64,000 bases of DNA. It comes from Collimonas sp. OK412 (GTDB lineage: Bacteria > Pseudomonadota > Gammaproteobacteria > Burkholderiales > Burkholderiaceae_D). This document shows positions 29,365-36,588 of this stretch, piece after piece. The DNA lies in NCBI RefSeq assembly GCF_900112135.1, contig NZ_FOLC01000012.1, positions 1 through 64,000 on the forward strand. The letters run 5' to 3'. The position numbers were made by a program, and so were the translations under genes. Position 1 is the stretch's first letter. Every line of letters starts with the position of its first letter. The notes beneath the pieces are model-generated. The model saw only the letters and a program-made list of their open reading frames with translations. It had not been told where the DNA came from and did no database searches.

Positions 29365-29417
29365 TGTCCAATATATTAATTTGTCCATTTTTTTTGGACA
29401 TTTCATCATATTGGACA
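29365..29417. repeat. Nested TGTCCA inverted repeat between convergent genes
   Basis: Outer perfect 10-bp arms at 29365-29374 and 29408-29417 (TGTCCAATAT / ATATTGGACA) enclose inner 6-bp arms at 29382-29387 and 29395-29400 (TGTCCA / TGGACA). The four half-sites are symmetrically spaced, 17 bases between each outer and inner pair. It lies between the stops of two convergent genes, so a two-way terminator or a tandem protein-binding site are the main options. Confidence 0.55.
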
Positions 29418-29443
29418 TCCCCTGATCCGCCCGCACGCCAACT

Positions 29444-30388
29444 TTACATTTTCCCTAAACGCGAAGCGCGTTTGACCGCTTGCGGCGGCTGCCCGACCGT
29501 GCGCAGGAAAGCGCGCCGCATGCGTTCGGTATCCGAAAATCCGGTTTCCCTCGCCACCACGTCGATCGAGTGGCTGCTGTCCTCCAGCATGGCGCGCGCC
29601 GCTTCGACCCTTAACGCTTCCACCGCCTTGGCGGGCGATTTCCCGGTCTCGTTGCGGAACGCCCGGCTGAACTGGCGCCGGCTCAGGTGGGCGGCGTCGG
29701 CCAGTTCATCTACCGACAATTCCTTTGCCAGGTTGCGCTTGGCGTAGCTGAGCGCGCTCTGGATCCGGTCCGACTTCGCTTCCATTTCCAGCAGCGCTGA
29801 AAACTGCGACTGGCCGCCGCTGCGGCGGTGGTAGACCACCATCATCCTGGCGATCAGGCGGGCGTTGGCCGTCCCCAGGTCCTGCTCCACCAGCGCCAGG
29901 CTCAAATCGATGCAGGCGGTCATGCCGGCCGAAGTCCAGATGTTGCCGTCATTGATGAAAATGCGGTCCTCTTCCACCCGGGTCTTGGGATACAGGTGCT
30001 GCAGTTCGCGCGCCTGCGCCCAGTGCGTGGTGACACGGCGGCCGTTCAGCAGCTCGGCCTCGGCCAGCAGGAAGGCGCCGGTGCAGATGCTGGCGGTGCG
30101 GCGCGAAGCGGCGCAGGACTGGCGCAGGAAATCGATGAAGCGGGGCGACGACACCACCGGCGACATGGAGCCGGTGACCATCACCGTGTCGTAGACATGC
30201 GCGTCGAATGCAATGCTGTCGACCTTGACCCCGGACGAACTGCGCACCGGGCCGCCATGTTCGGACAGCAGCATCAGATCGTAAAACGGCCCGCCGGGAC
30301 AATCGTTGGCCAGCTCGAAGACGGCGACGGCGGCCATGTCGACCAGCTGGAAGCCCTCGAAAACGACAAAAGCGATGGTTTTTTTCAT
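29444..30388 (-). CDS. GlxA-type transcriptional regulator (DJ-1/PfpI + AraC)
   Basis: 314 residues: an N-terminal DJ-1/PfpI (class I glutamine amidotransferase-like) domain (about 3-180, starting KKTIAFVVFEGFQLVDMAA) and a C-terminal AraC/XylS double helix-turn-helix (about 215-310, with LSVDELADAAHLSRRQFSRAFRNETGKSPAKAVEALR). The motif SICTGAFLLAEA marks the nucleophile-elbow region of GlxA-type regulators, where the domain is thought to sense a ligand and is not enzymatic. It is divergent from the SDR gene at 30508 with a 119-base gap, so it probably regulates that gene and itself. Confidence 0.88.
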   Translation of the reverse strand: MKKTIAFVVFEGFQLVDMAAVAVFELANDCPGGPFYDLMLLSEHGGPVRSSSGVKVDSIAFDAHVYDTVMVTGSMSPVVSSPRFIDFLRQSCAASRRTASICTGAFLLAEAELLNGRRVTTHWAQARELQHLYPKTRVEEDRIFINDGNIWTSAGMTACIDLSLALVEQDLGTANARLIARMMVVYHRRSGGQSQFSALLEMEAKSDRIQSALSYAKRNLAKELSVDELADAAHLSRRQFSRAFRNETGKSPAKAVEALRVEAARAMLEDSSHSIDVVARETGFSDTERMRRAFLRTVGQPPQAVKRASRLGKM

Positions 30389-30507
30389 GTTGACCCAATT
30401 CGAGGTAAATACGTCACTTGGGACATAGATTGAACTCCTACACTGGGCTTGTCAATCTTTAAAACCAGCTGGACCGGCAGTCCGGCATCACTTTCCAAGG
30501 ATACAAA

Positions 30508-31320
30508 ATGTCTACCCAAACTACCCGTGCCGCCCAAGGCACAGCCCTCATCACCGGCGCCTCGACCGGCATCGGCGCCATCTACGCCGACCGCCTGGCG
30601 CGCCGCGGCTACGACCTGATCCTGGTCGCCCGCAACCAGGAAAAGCTGGATCAACTGGCAAGCCAGTTGTCTGGCAGTACCGGCCGCAAGGTCGACGTCA
30701 TCAAGGCCGACCTCAGCGTCACGGCCGACCTGCGGGCCATCGAGCGGCGCCTGGCCGATGATGCGAGCATTACCATGCTGGTCAACAATGCGGGCCTTGG
30801 CGCGACCAAGAGCCTGATCGAATCGACGCCGGAAGAACTTGACGACCTGATTACATTGAATGTGCAGGCGCTGACCCGCCTGACGCGCGCCGTGGCGCCG
30901 GCGATGGTGGCGCGCGGGAATGGCACCATCGTCAATATTTCTTCCATGGTGGCGGTATCGCCGGAAACGCTGAACGGCACTTACGGCGGCACCAAAGCCT
31001 ATGTGCTGGCGCTGACCCAGTCGTTGCATCATGAACTTGGGGCCAAAGGCGTGCGCGTGCAGGCCGTGCTGCCGGGCGCCATTCGCACGCCATTCTGGGA
31101 TCGCGCCGGCCTGCCGGTGCAGCACCTGCCGCAAGAAATCGTGATGGATGCGGCAGACCTGGTCGATGCTGCCCTCGCCGGGCTGGACCAAGGCGAGCTG
31201 GCGACCGTGCCGTCGCTGCCGGACCTGGCCGACTGGGACCGTTTCGAAGCTGCGCGCCAGGCGCTCAAGCCCAACCTGTCGCATGTCAAGCCGGCGGCGC
31301 GCTACAAGGTTGGCGCCTGA
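30508..31320 (+). CDS. Short-chain dehydrogenase/reductase
   Basis: Classical SDR of 270 residues, NAD(P)-dependent. Cofactor motif TGASTGIG at the N terminus, NNAG at about residue 90, catalytic Ser in NISSM, and Tyr/Lys in YGGTK. The substrate is unknown. The start has an AAGGA site (CCAAGGATACAAAATG). It is divergent from the GlxA-type regulator and is the likely target of its control. Confidence 0.88.
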   Translation: MSTQTTRAAQGTALITGASTGIGAIYADRLARRGYDLILVARNQEKLDQLASQLSGSTGRKVDVIKADLSVTADLRAIERRLADDASITMLVNNAGLGATKSLIESTPEELDDLITLNVQALTRLTRAVAPAMVARGNGTIVNISSMVAVSPETLNGTYGGTKAYVLALTQSLHHELGAKGVRVQAVLPGAIRTPFWDRAGLPVQHLPQEIVMDAADLVDAALAGLDQGELATVPSLPDLADWDRFEAARQALKPNLSHVKPAARYKVGA

Positions 31321-31337
31321 CCTGGCGTCTTGCGTAT

Positions 31338-31362
31338 CGGGTGCAGGCGCCGCCTGCACCCG
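31338..31362 (+). terminator. GC-rich hairpin after the SDR gene
   Basis: Perfect 11-bp arms at 31338-31348 and 31352-31362 with a 3-base loop, 18 bases after the stop. There is no U-tract (GAATAATC follows), so it is a possible terminator or transcript-stabilising hairpin only. Confidence 0.4.
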
Positions 31363-31378
31363 GAATAATCTCCTTCGG

Positions 31379-31524
31379 CGCGGTAAGGCGCACAGTGTAG
31401 GGCGTGGTAGGGCGTGGTAGGGCAGCGTATTACGCCGCATGAGATGTCTATGAGAATGCTGCATCATCCGAATCAAACATACGGCGCAATACGCTGCGCT
31501 ATTGGCGCCCTACGCTTTACCGCG
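31379..31524. repeat. 146-bp imperfect inverted repeat (MITE/REP-like)
   Basis: The ends match in inverted orientation: CGCGGTAAGGCG at 31379 and CTTTACCGCG ending at 31524. Inner arms also match: GCAGCGTATTACGCCG at 31423-31438 against CGGCGCAATACGCTGC at 31482-31497 (one mismatch). The left arm contains a GTAGGGCGTG unit in tandem. The right arm holds a smaller palindrome typical of dispersed GGCGCAATACG...CGCCCTAC repeats. There is no reading frame inside. This looks like a small non-autonomous repeat element. Confidence 0.55.
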
Positions 31525-31639
31525 TTCTTCAGTTTGCAGTCGCGTGATTTATTGTCAGTCGTCATACAACTTTGCGTGAGCAACAAATCTTCATTCCCAG
31601 ACTGATACGTATGCATACAATATGAGGGAATAAATCTGA

Positions 31640-31668
31640 TTGCTAAAATATTTTTTGCTGCTTATACT
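31640..31668 (+). promoter_or_regulatory. Sigma-70-type promoter for the SMP-30/TRAP operon
   Basis: TTGCTA at 31640-31645 and TATACT at 31663-31668 are separated by 17 bases, in an AT-rich stretch about 90 bases ahead of the SMP-30 gene. These are good matches to the -35 and -10 consensus. No repressor site was identified. Confidence 0.5.
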
Positions 31669-31755
31669 GCGATTAAGTTGTAGGATGACTGATAACAAAG
31701 AAATTTCGCAAGCAGGCCAAGACCTGCGCTGGTTCTGCCAAAAACAGGAGACAAG

Positions 31756-32688
31756 GTGACTACCGATAAAACGTCGATCAATATCGACCGCTTGGGCGGC
31801 CTGCGGTGCGCCGTCGGCGAAAGCCCGCTGTGGAGCCCGAAAGAGGGCGCCTGGTACTGGGTCGATATTCCTGCCAGGACGGTCTGGCGCTGGCATGCCG
31901 CATCAGGTTCGGCGCGCAGCTGGACGCTGCCGGAAATGGTCGGCTGCATCGCGCTGAAAGACGATGGCGGCTTGGTGGCCGGAATGGAAACCGGGATTTT
32001 CAGCCTGCGCCTGGACGAGGCGCAAGCCGCCGCGGCAGAAAAACTGGCGAGCCCGGCCGGCCTGCGCGAAGGCATGCGCTTCAACGACGGCCGCTGCGAC
32101 CGCCAGGGCCGTTTCTGGAGCGGCACCATGTTCCTCGACATGGCCGCGGCGCGCGCCGATGGCCACCTGTACCGCTATACGCCGCAGGGCCTGTCGCTGC
32201 CGATGGTCTCCAAGCTGATAGTCCAGAACGGCCTGGCCTGGTCGCCCGACGGCCGCACCATGTATCTCTCGGATTCGCATGTGTCGCGCCAGCTGATTTG
32301 GGCCTACGACTACGACATTGACGACGGCGTACCCAGCGCGCAACGGATTTTCGCCGACATGAACCAGCATCCCGGCAGGCCGGACGGCGCCGCGGTCGAT
32401 GTCGACGGCTGTTACTGGACCTGCGGCAACGACGGCGGCTGTATCCTGCGCTTTACGCCCGAAGGCAAGCTGGACCGGCGCATCGATTTGCCGATGGCAA
32501 AACCTGCGATGTGCGCATTCGGCGGCGCCGGGCTGGATACCTTGCTGGTGACGTCGATCAGCGCCGGCCAGGCTGCGGACGATGAATGGGCCGGCGCAGT
32601 TGTCGCGTTGCGGCCCGGGGTGGCCGGACTGCCGGAGACTGAATTCAAGACCCAGGCAGCGGCTAAGCCGGGCAGCGATTCTTTGTAA
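31756..32688 (+). CDS. SMP-30/gluconolactonase-family sugar lactonase
   Basis: 310-residue six-bladed beta-propeller lactonase that opens sugar-acid lactones with one divalent metal. Family marks: GESPLWSPKEGAWYWVD at the first blade (metal-ligand Glu), RFNDGRCDRQGRFWSGTM, NGLAWSPDGRTMYLSDS (Asn and Asp ligands) and HPGRPDGAAVDVDGCYW. The start is GTG at 31756 with an AGGAG site. DctP of a TRAP transporter starts 31 bases after the stop, so import of a sugar acid or its lactone and cytoplasmic hydrolysis are probably coupled. Confidence 0.9.
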   Translation: MTTDKTSINIDRLGGLRCAVGESPLWSPKEGAWYWVDIPARTVWRWHAASGSARSWTLPEMVGCIALKDDGGLVAGMETGIFSLRLDEAQAAAAEKLASPAGLREGMRFNDGRCDRQGRFWSGTMFLDMAAARADGHLYRYTPQGLSLPMVSKLIVQNGLAWSPDGRTMYLSDSHVSRQLIWAYDYDIDDGVPSAQRIFADMNQHPGRPDGAAVDVDGCYWTCGNDGGCILRFTPEGKLDRRIDLPMAKPAMCAFGGAGLDTLLVTSISAGQAADDEWAGAVVALRPGVAGLPETEFKTQAAAKPGSDSL

Positions 32689-32719
32689 ACAAATCAAATA
32701 AAAACCAGGAGACAGAAAA

Positions 32720-33694
32720 ATGAAGAAATACCTATCCATGCTGTGCATGGCCGGCGCGGCGTCGCTGACATTGTGCGCGCCATCCGCTTTCGCCAGGGAG
32801 TTCCGCGATGCGGATGTGCAGCCGGCCGACTACCCGACGGTCGCCGCCGTCAACTACATGTCCGACCTGATGAAGCAGCGCAGCCAGGGCAAATACGGCA
32901 TCAAGGTCTATCCCAACAGCCAGCTGGGCAGCGAGCCTGATACGGTGGAACAGGTAAAGCTGGGAGCGATTGAATTCACCCGCACCCACGCCAGCGTGCT
33001 CAACGCCATTTGTCCGGAAACGATGCTGCCTTCGCTGCCGTTCGTGTTCCGCGACAAGGAACACATGCGGCATGTGCTGGACGGGCCGATCGGCGACGAA
33101 ATCCTGCGCTCCTGCGAATCGCATGGCCTGGTCGGCCTGGCGTTCTACGATTCAGGCGCGCGTTTCTTCTATACAAAAAAGCAGATCAAGAACCTGGCGG
33201 ACCTGAAGGGCATGAAAATCCGCGTTCCGCAGTCCGAGCTGTCGGTGGCGATGCTGCAGGCGCTGCACGCCAACGCGACGCCGATGGCGACTTCCGAGGT
33301 TTACACCGGGATCAAGAGCGGCATCGTCGACGGCGCGGAAAACAACTGGCCTACCTACCAGACCGCGCATCATTTCGAGATCGCGCCATACGTGCTGCTG
33401 GATGAACACGACATGACGCCGGAAATCCTGCTGATGTCGAAAGTGATCTTCGACAAGCTGTCGGCCGACGACCAGAAAATGATCCGCCAGACGGCCAAGG
33501 CGTCGGTGCCTTACATGCGCAAGCTGTGGGACGAGAAAGAAATTTCCTCGCGCGCCATTGTCGAAAAGGCCGGGGTCCACATCACGGCAGCGAACAAGGC
33601 GGAATTTCAATCCAGCATGGCGCCGGTCTATGCGAAATTCGTCACCACGCCTGGCATGAAAGACATGCTCAAGCGCATCCAGGACACCAAGTAA
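32720..33694 (+). CDS. TRAP transporter substrate-binding protein (DctP family)
   Basis: 324-residue periplasmic binding protein with a signal peptide (MKKYLSMLCMAGAASLTLCAPSAFA). The substrate-anchoring Arg of DctP proteins is in KIRVPQS (about residue 170), and SEVYTGIKSGIVDGAENN follows as in members that bind sugar acids or other carboxylates. AGGAG precedes the ATG. It supplies substrate to the DctQ and DctM membrane proteins encoded directly downstream. Confidence 0.92.
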   Translation: MKKYLSMLCMAGAASLTLCAPSAFAREFRDADVQPADYPTVAAVNYMSDLMKQRSQGKYGIKVYPNSQLGSEPDTVEQVKLGAIEFTRTHASVLNAICPETMLPSLPFVFRDKEHMRHVLDGPIGDEILRSCESHGLVGLAFYDSGARFFYTKKQIKNLADLKGMKIRVPQSELSVAMLQALHANATPMATSEVYTGIKSGIVDGAENNWPTYQTAHHFEIAPYVLLDEHDMTPEILLMSKVIFDKLSADDQKMIRQTAKASVPYMRKLWDEKEISSRAIVEKAGVHITAANKAEFQSSMAPVYAKFVTTPGMKDMLKRIQDTK

Positions 33695-33728
33695 GGTCGC
33701 GCCTTCTCTCTCCATCAAGGAACCGGTC

Positions 33729-34289
33729 ATGACACATGTCAATAAAACCGGCGACGCGATTGACGACAAGCTGCCCGTCGCCTTGCTGCCGCCGTTCACG
33801 TTTCTCACCCGCTGCAACGCCTGGCTGTCGCTGATGTGCATGCGGCTGGCGGTGGCTGGCCTGGTGCTGATCGCGGTTGCCGTATTCGGCCAGATTTTCG
33901 GCCGCTATGTGCTCAACAACAGCCCGTCCTGGACCGAGGCGCTGGCCTTGCTCATGGTGCTGTACGTCACCAACATCGGCGTCGCCGTCTGCGTGCGCGA
34001 CGACCGCCACATGGGCGTCGAACTGCTGACCGGCGCGCTGCCGCCGAAAGTAAGGGTGCCGCTGAAGATCTTCATCCACCTGCTGGTCATCCTGTTTGCG
34101 GTCCTGATGATCTGGAACGGCTGGATCCTGGGCCGCCAGATCATCGACTACATGATCCCCAACCTCGGCGTTTCACAGGGTTTGACCTATTGGCCGCTGA
34201 TGCTGTCCGGCAGCCTGATCGTCCTGTTCTCGATTGAACACATCATCGCGTTGCTGCAACGTACAAGGGTTGTCCCATCATGGCATTGA
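33729..34289 (+). CDS. TRAP transporter small membrane subunit (DctQ family)
   Basis: 186 residues with four hydrophobic segments (about 43-65, 75-92, 111-133, 151-172), the usual DctQ topology. The motif FGRYVLNNSPSWTEALAL after the first segment is the family signature. It works with DctM in Na+-driven uptake. Its last ten bases overlap the start of dctM, indicating translational coupling. Confidence 0.92.
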   Translation: MTHVNKTGDAIDDKLPVALLPPFTFLTRCNAWLSLMCMRLAVAGLVLIAVAVFGQIFGRYVLNNSPSWTEALALLMVLYVTNIGVAVCVRDDRHMGVELLTGALPPKVRVPLKIFIHLLVILFAVLMIWNGWILGRQIIDYMIPNLGVSQGLTYWPLMLSGSLIVLFSIEHIIALLQRTRVVPSWH

Positions 34290-35560
34290 CTCTGCTGTCG
34301 CTCAGTTTCCTGGTGCTGCTGCTGATCGGCGTGCCGATTTCGTTTTCGATCGGCTTGTCGGCCATCGCCACCATCTTTTATGAAGGTCTGCCGATCGCCG
34401 TGATCTTCCAGCGGATGACGGCCGGCATGAGCGTGTTTTCCTTCCTCACGATTCCCTTCTTCATCTTCGCCGGCGAGCTGATGCTGTACGGCGGCATCGC
34501 CGACCGCATCATCCAGTGCGCGCGCGGCGTGGTCGGCCACATCCGCGGCGGGCTGGGCATGACCAATGTGCTGGCATGCACCCTGTTCGGCGGCGTATCG
34601 GGCTCGCCGGTGGCGGACATCTCCGCCATGGGGGCGGTCATGATCCCGATGATGAAGCGCGAGAATTACGACACCGACTACGCGGTCAACGTCACCACCC
34701 ATTCGTCGCTGGTGGGCGTGCTGATGCCGACCTCGCACAACATCATCATCTATGCACTGGTCGCCGGCGGCGGCGTGTCGATCACCACCCTGATCCTGGC
34801 CGGGCTGCTGCCGGCCCTGATCCTGACCCTGGCCAATCTTGCGGTGGCCTACCTGGTGGCAGTCCATCGCGGCTATCCCGCCGGCACCTTCCTCGGCTGG
34901 CAGGTAGCGTTGCGCAGCATCTTGCGCGCGGTGCCGGGGCTGATGGTGGTGGTCATCATCATTGCCGGCATCACTTCGGGCGTCTTTACGGCGACCGAGT
35001 CGGCCGCCATCGCCGTGTTTTATGCGCTGATCCTCACCACCCTGGTGTACCGCAGCCTGAGCTGGGCCGATTTCCTGAAGGCGGCGGTGAAATCGGTCAA
35101 GACCACCGGCGTGATCCTGATGCTGATCAGCATTTCATCCGCATTCGGTTACCTGATCAGCCTGTACAGCGTGGCCGATACAGTGGGCGACGCGCTGATG
35201 GCGGTCAGCAGCAACCCGATCGTCATTTTCCTGCTGATCAACCTGGCCTTGCTGCTGTTCGGCACCTTCCTCGACATGGCCGCGCATATCCTGATCTGCA
35301 CGCCGATTTTCCTGCCGATCTGCGAACACTTCGGCATGGGGCCGGTGCAGTTCGGAATGATGTTGCTGATCAATTGCTCGCTGGGATTGAATGCGCCGCC
35401 GATCGGCGCGGCGCAAATCATCGGCTGCACCATCGGCGGCATCCGCATGGGAGAAATCATGCGCACCATCTGGCCGTTTTATCTTGCGCTGCTGTTCACC
35501 TTGATGCTGGTGACTTTCGTGCCCGGATTTTCGTTGTGGATACCGGGGTGGTTCGCTTAG
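34280..35560 (+). CDS. TRAP transporter large membrane subunit (DctM family)
   Basis: 426-residue integral membrane protein with about 11-12 hydrophobic segments. Conserved stretches include PFFIFAGELMLYGGIADRI, GGVSGSPVADISAMGAVMIP and LINLALLLFGTFLDMAAHILI, all typical of DctM. It forms the ion-coupled translocation channel with DctQ and completes the DctP-Q-M set. The operon begins with the SMP-30 gene and appears to end here. Confidence 0.94.
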   Translation: MALTLLSLSFLVLLLIGVPISFSIGLSAIATIFYEGLPIAVIFQRMTAGMSVFSFLTIPFFIFAGELMLYGGIADRIIQCARGVVGHIRGGLGMTNVLACTLFGGVSGSPVADISAMGAVMIPMMKRENYDTDYAVNVTTHSSLVGVLMPTSHNIIIYALVAGGGVSITTLILAGLLPALILTLANLAVAYLVAVHRGYPAGTFLGWQVALRSILRAVPGLMVVVIIIAGITSGVFTATESAAIAVFYALILTTLVYRSLSWADFLKAAVKSVKTTGVILMLISISSAFGYLISLYSVADTVGDALMAVSSNPIVIFLLINLALLLFGTFLDMAAHILICTPIFLPICEHFGMGPVQFGMMLLINCSLGLNAPPIGAAQIIGCTIGGIRMGEIMRTIWPFYLALLFTLMLVTFVPGFSLWIPGWFA

Positions 35561-35781
35561 CGGCGTTTCTTCCATCACGGCGGGCATGGCCATGTCCGCC
35601 GCCATTCCTTTTGCTTTTGCGGGCGCGCAAACCTGCAGCGCCGGCATCTGGTAGCATCCTGTCAGGCACCGGCTTGTCCTGATCCAGGCGTTCGCGCTGG
35701 ATGCCGCTGGATTCGGCGGCCGCAAGCTTGGCCTCCCTGCAACATCCCCGACATTTATTTTTGATACTGACAGGAACACTC

Positions 35782-36480
35782 ATGAGCGTTACCACCCAAT
35801 GGATCGACATCCAGGCCGCCGACGGCACGTTCGGCGCATACCTGGCCGTCCCGCATACCGGCAAGGGCCCCGGCATCGTATTGCTGCAGGAAATTTTCGG
35901 CGTCAACGAACACATCCGCTCGGTCGCCGAGCAATACGCCGCCGACGGTTACGTGGTGCTGGTGCCGGACCTGTTCTGGCGCAGCGGCAGCCATATCGAG
36001 CTGGTTTACGACGAGGCCGGCTGGAAACGCGCGGTCGAGCTGATGCAGGCCACCGATTTCGCCAAGGCGCAATCGGATATCGCGCTGACCGTTGCGGCAC
36101 TGAAAGCCCGGCCTGAACTGGACGGCAAGCTGGCCGTCATCGGTTATTGCTTCGGCGGCATGCTGGCGTACAACACGGCGGCCGACGGCCTGGTCGACGC
36201 GGCGATCGCATACTACGGCGGCGGCATCCAGAACCAGCTGCAGCGCGCCGGCGACATCAAGGTGCCGCTGCTGATGCATTTCGGCGGCGCCGACAGCCAT
36301 ATTCCGCTGGACGCCGTGCAGAGCATCGCCGAGCGTTTTGAAAACAATGAGGATGTCGAGGTCCACATTTATCCGGGCGCGGAACATGGCTTCAATTGTT
36401 CGCACCGTTCCAGCTACCACCAGCGCGCCGCGGCGGAAGCGCACGGCAATTCGCTGACTTTCCTGAGCGACAACCTGTAA
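35782..36480 (+). CDS. Dienelactone hydrolase-family protein
   Basis: 232-residue alpha/beta-hydrolase with a cysteine nucleophile: GYCFGG at about residue 123. Asp is in FGGADSHIP and His in GAEHGFNC, the triad of dienelactone hydrolases. The N-terminal GIVLLQEIFGVNEHIR contains the conserved Glu near the nucleophile. The ATG at 35782 (MSVTTQWIDI) is chosen; the frame extends 81 bases upstream without protein-like features. It follows dctM by 221 bases on the same strand, so it probably has its own promoter. Confidence 0.9.
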   Translation: MSVTTQWIDIQAADGTFGAYLAVPHTGKGPGIVLLQEIFGVNEHIRSVAEQYAADGYVVLVPDLFWRSGSHIELVYDEAGWKRAVELMQATDFAKAQSDIALTVAALKARPELDGKLAVIGYCFGGMLAYNTAADGLVDAAIAYYGGGIQNQLQRAGDIKVPLLMHFGGADSHIPLDAVQSIAERFENNEDVEVHIYPGAEHGFNCSHRSSYHQRAAAEAHGNSLTFLSDNL

Positions 36481-36528
36481 GGCGTGCCCGGCCGGAGGCG
36501 CTGTCGCGGCCTCCGGCTTCGGTTCTTG

Positions 36529-36562
36529 CAAAAAAAAACGCCAACCGCTGAAGGTTGGCGTT
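36529..36562 (-). terminator. Strong Rho-independent terminator of the S9 peptidase gene
   Basis: Perfect 10-bp arms at 36537-36546 and 36553-36562 with a 6-base loop. On the minus strand the stem runs straight into a run of eight or more T residues (the A-run at 36530-36538 on the plus strand). It lies 27 bases past the stop of the minus-strand S9 peptidase gene. Confidence 0.85.
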
Positions 36563-36588
36563 CATGAAATACGTCCTTGCCGCTATCG

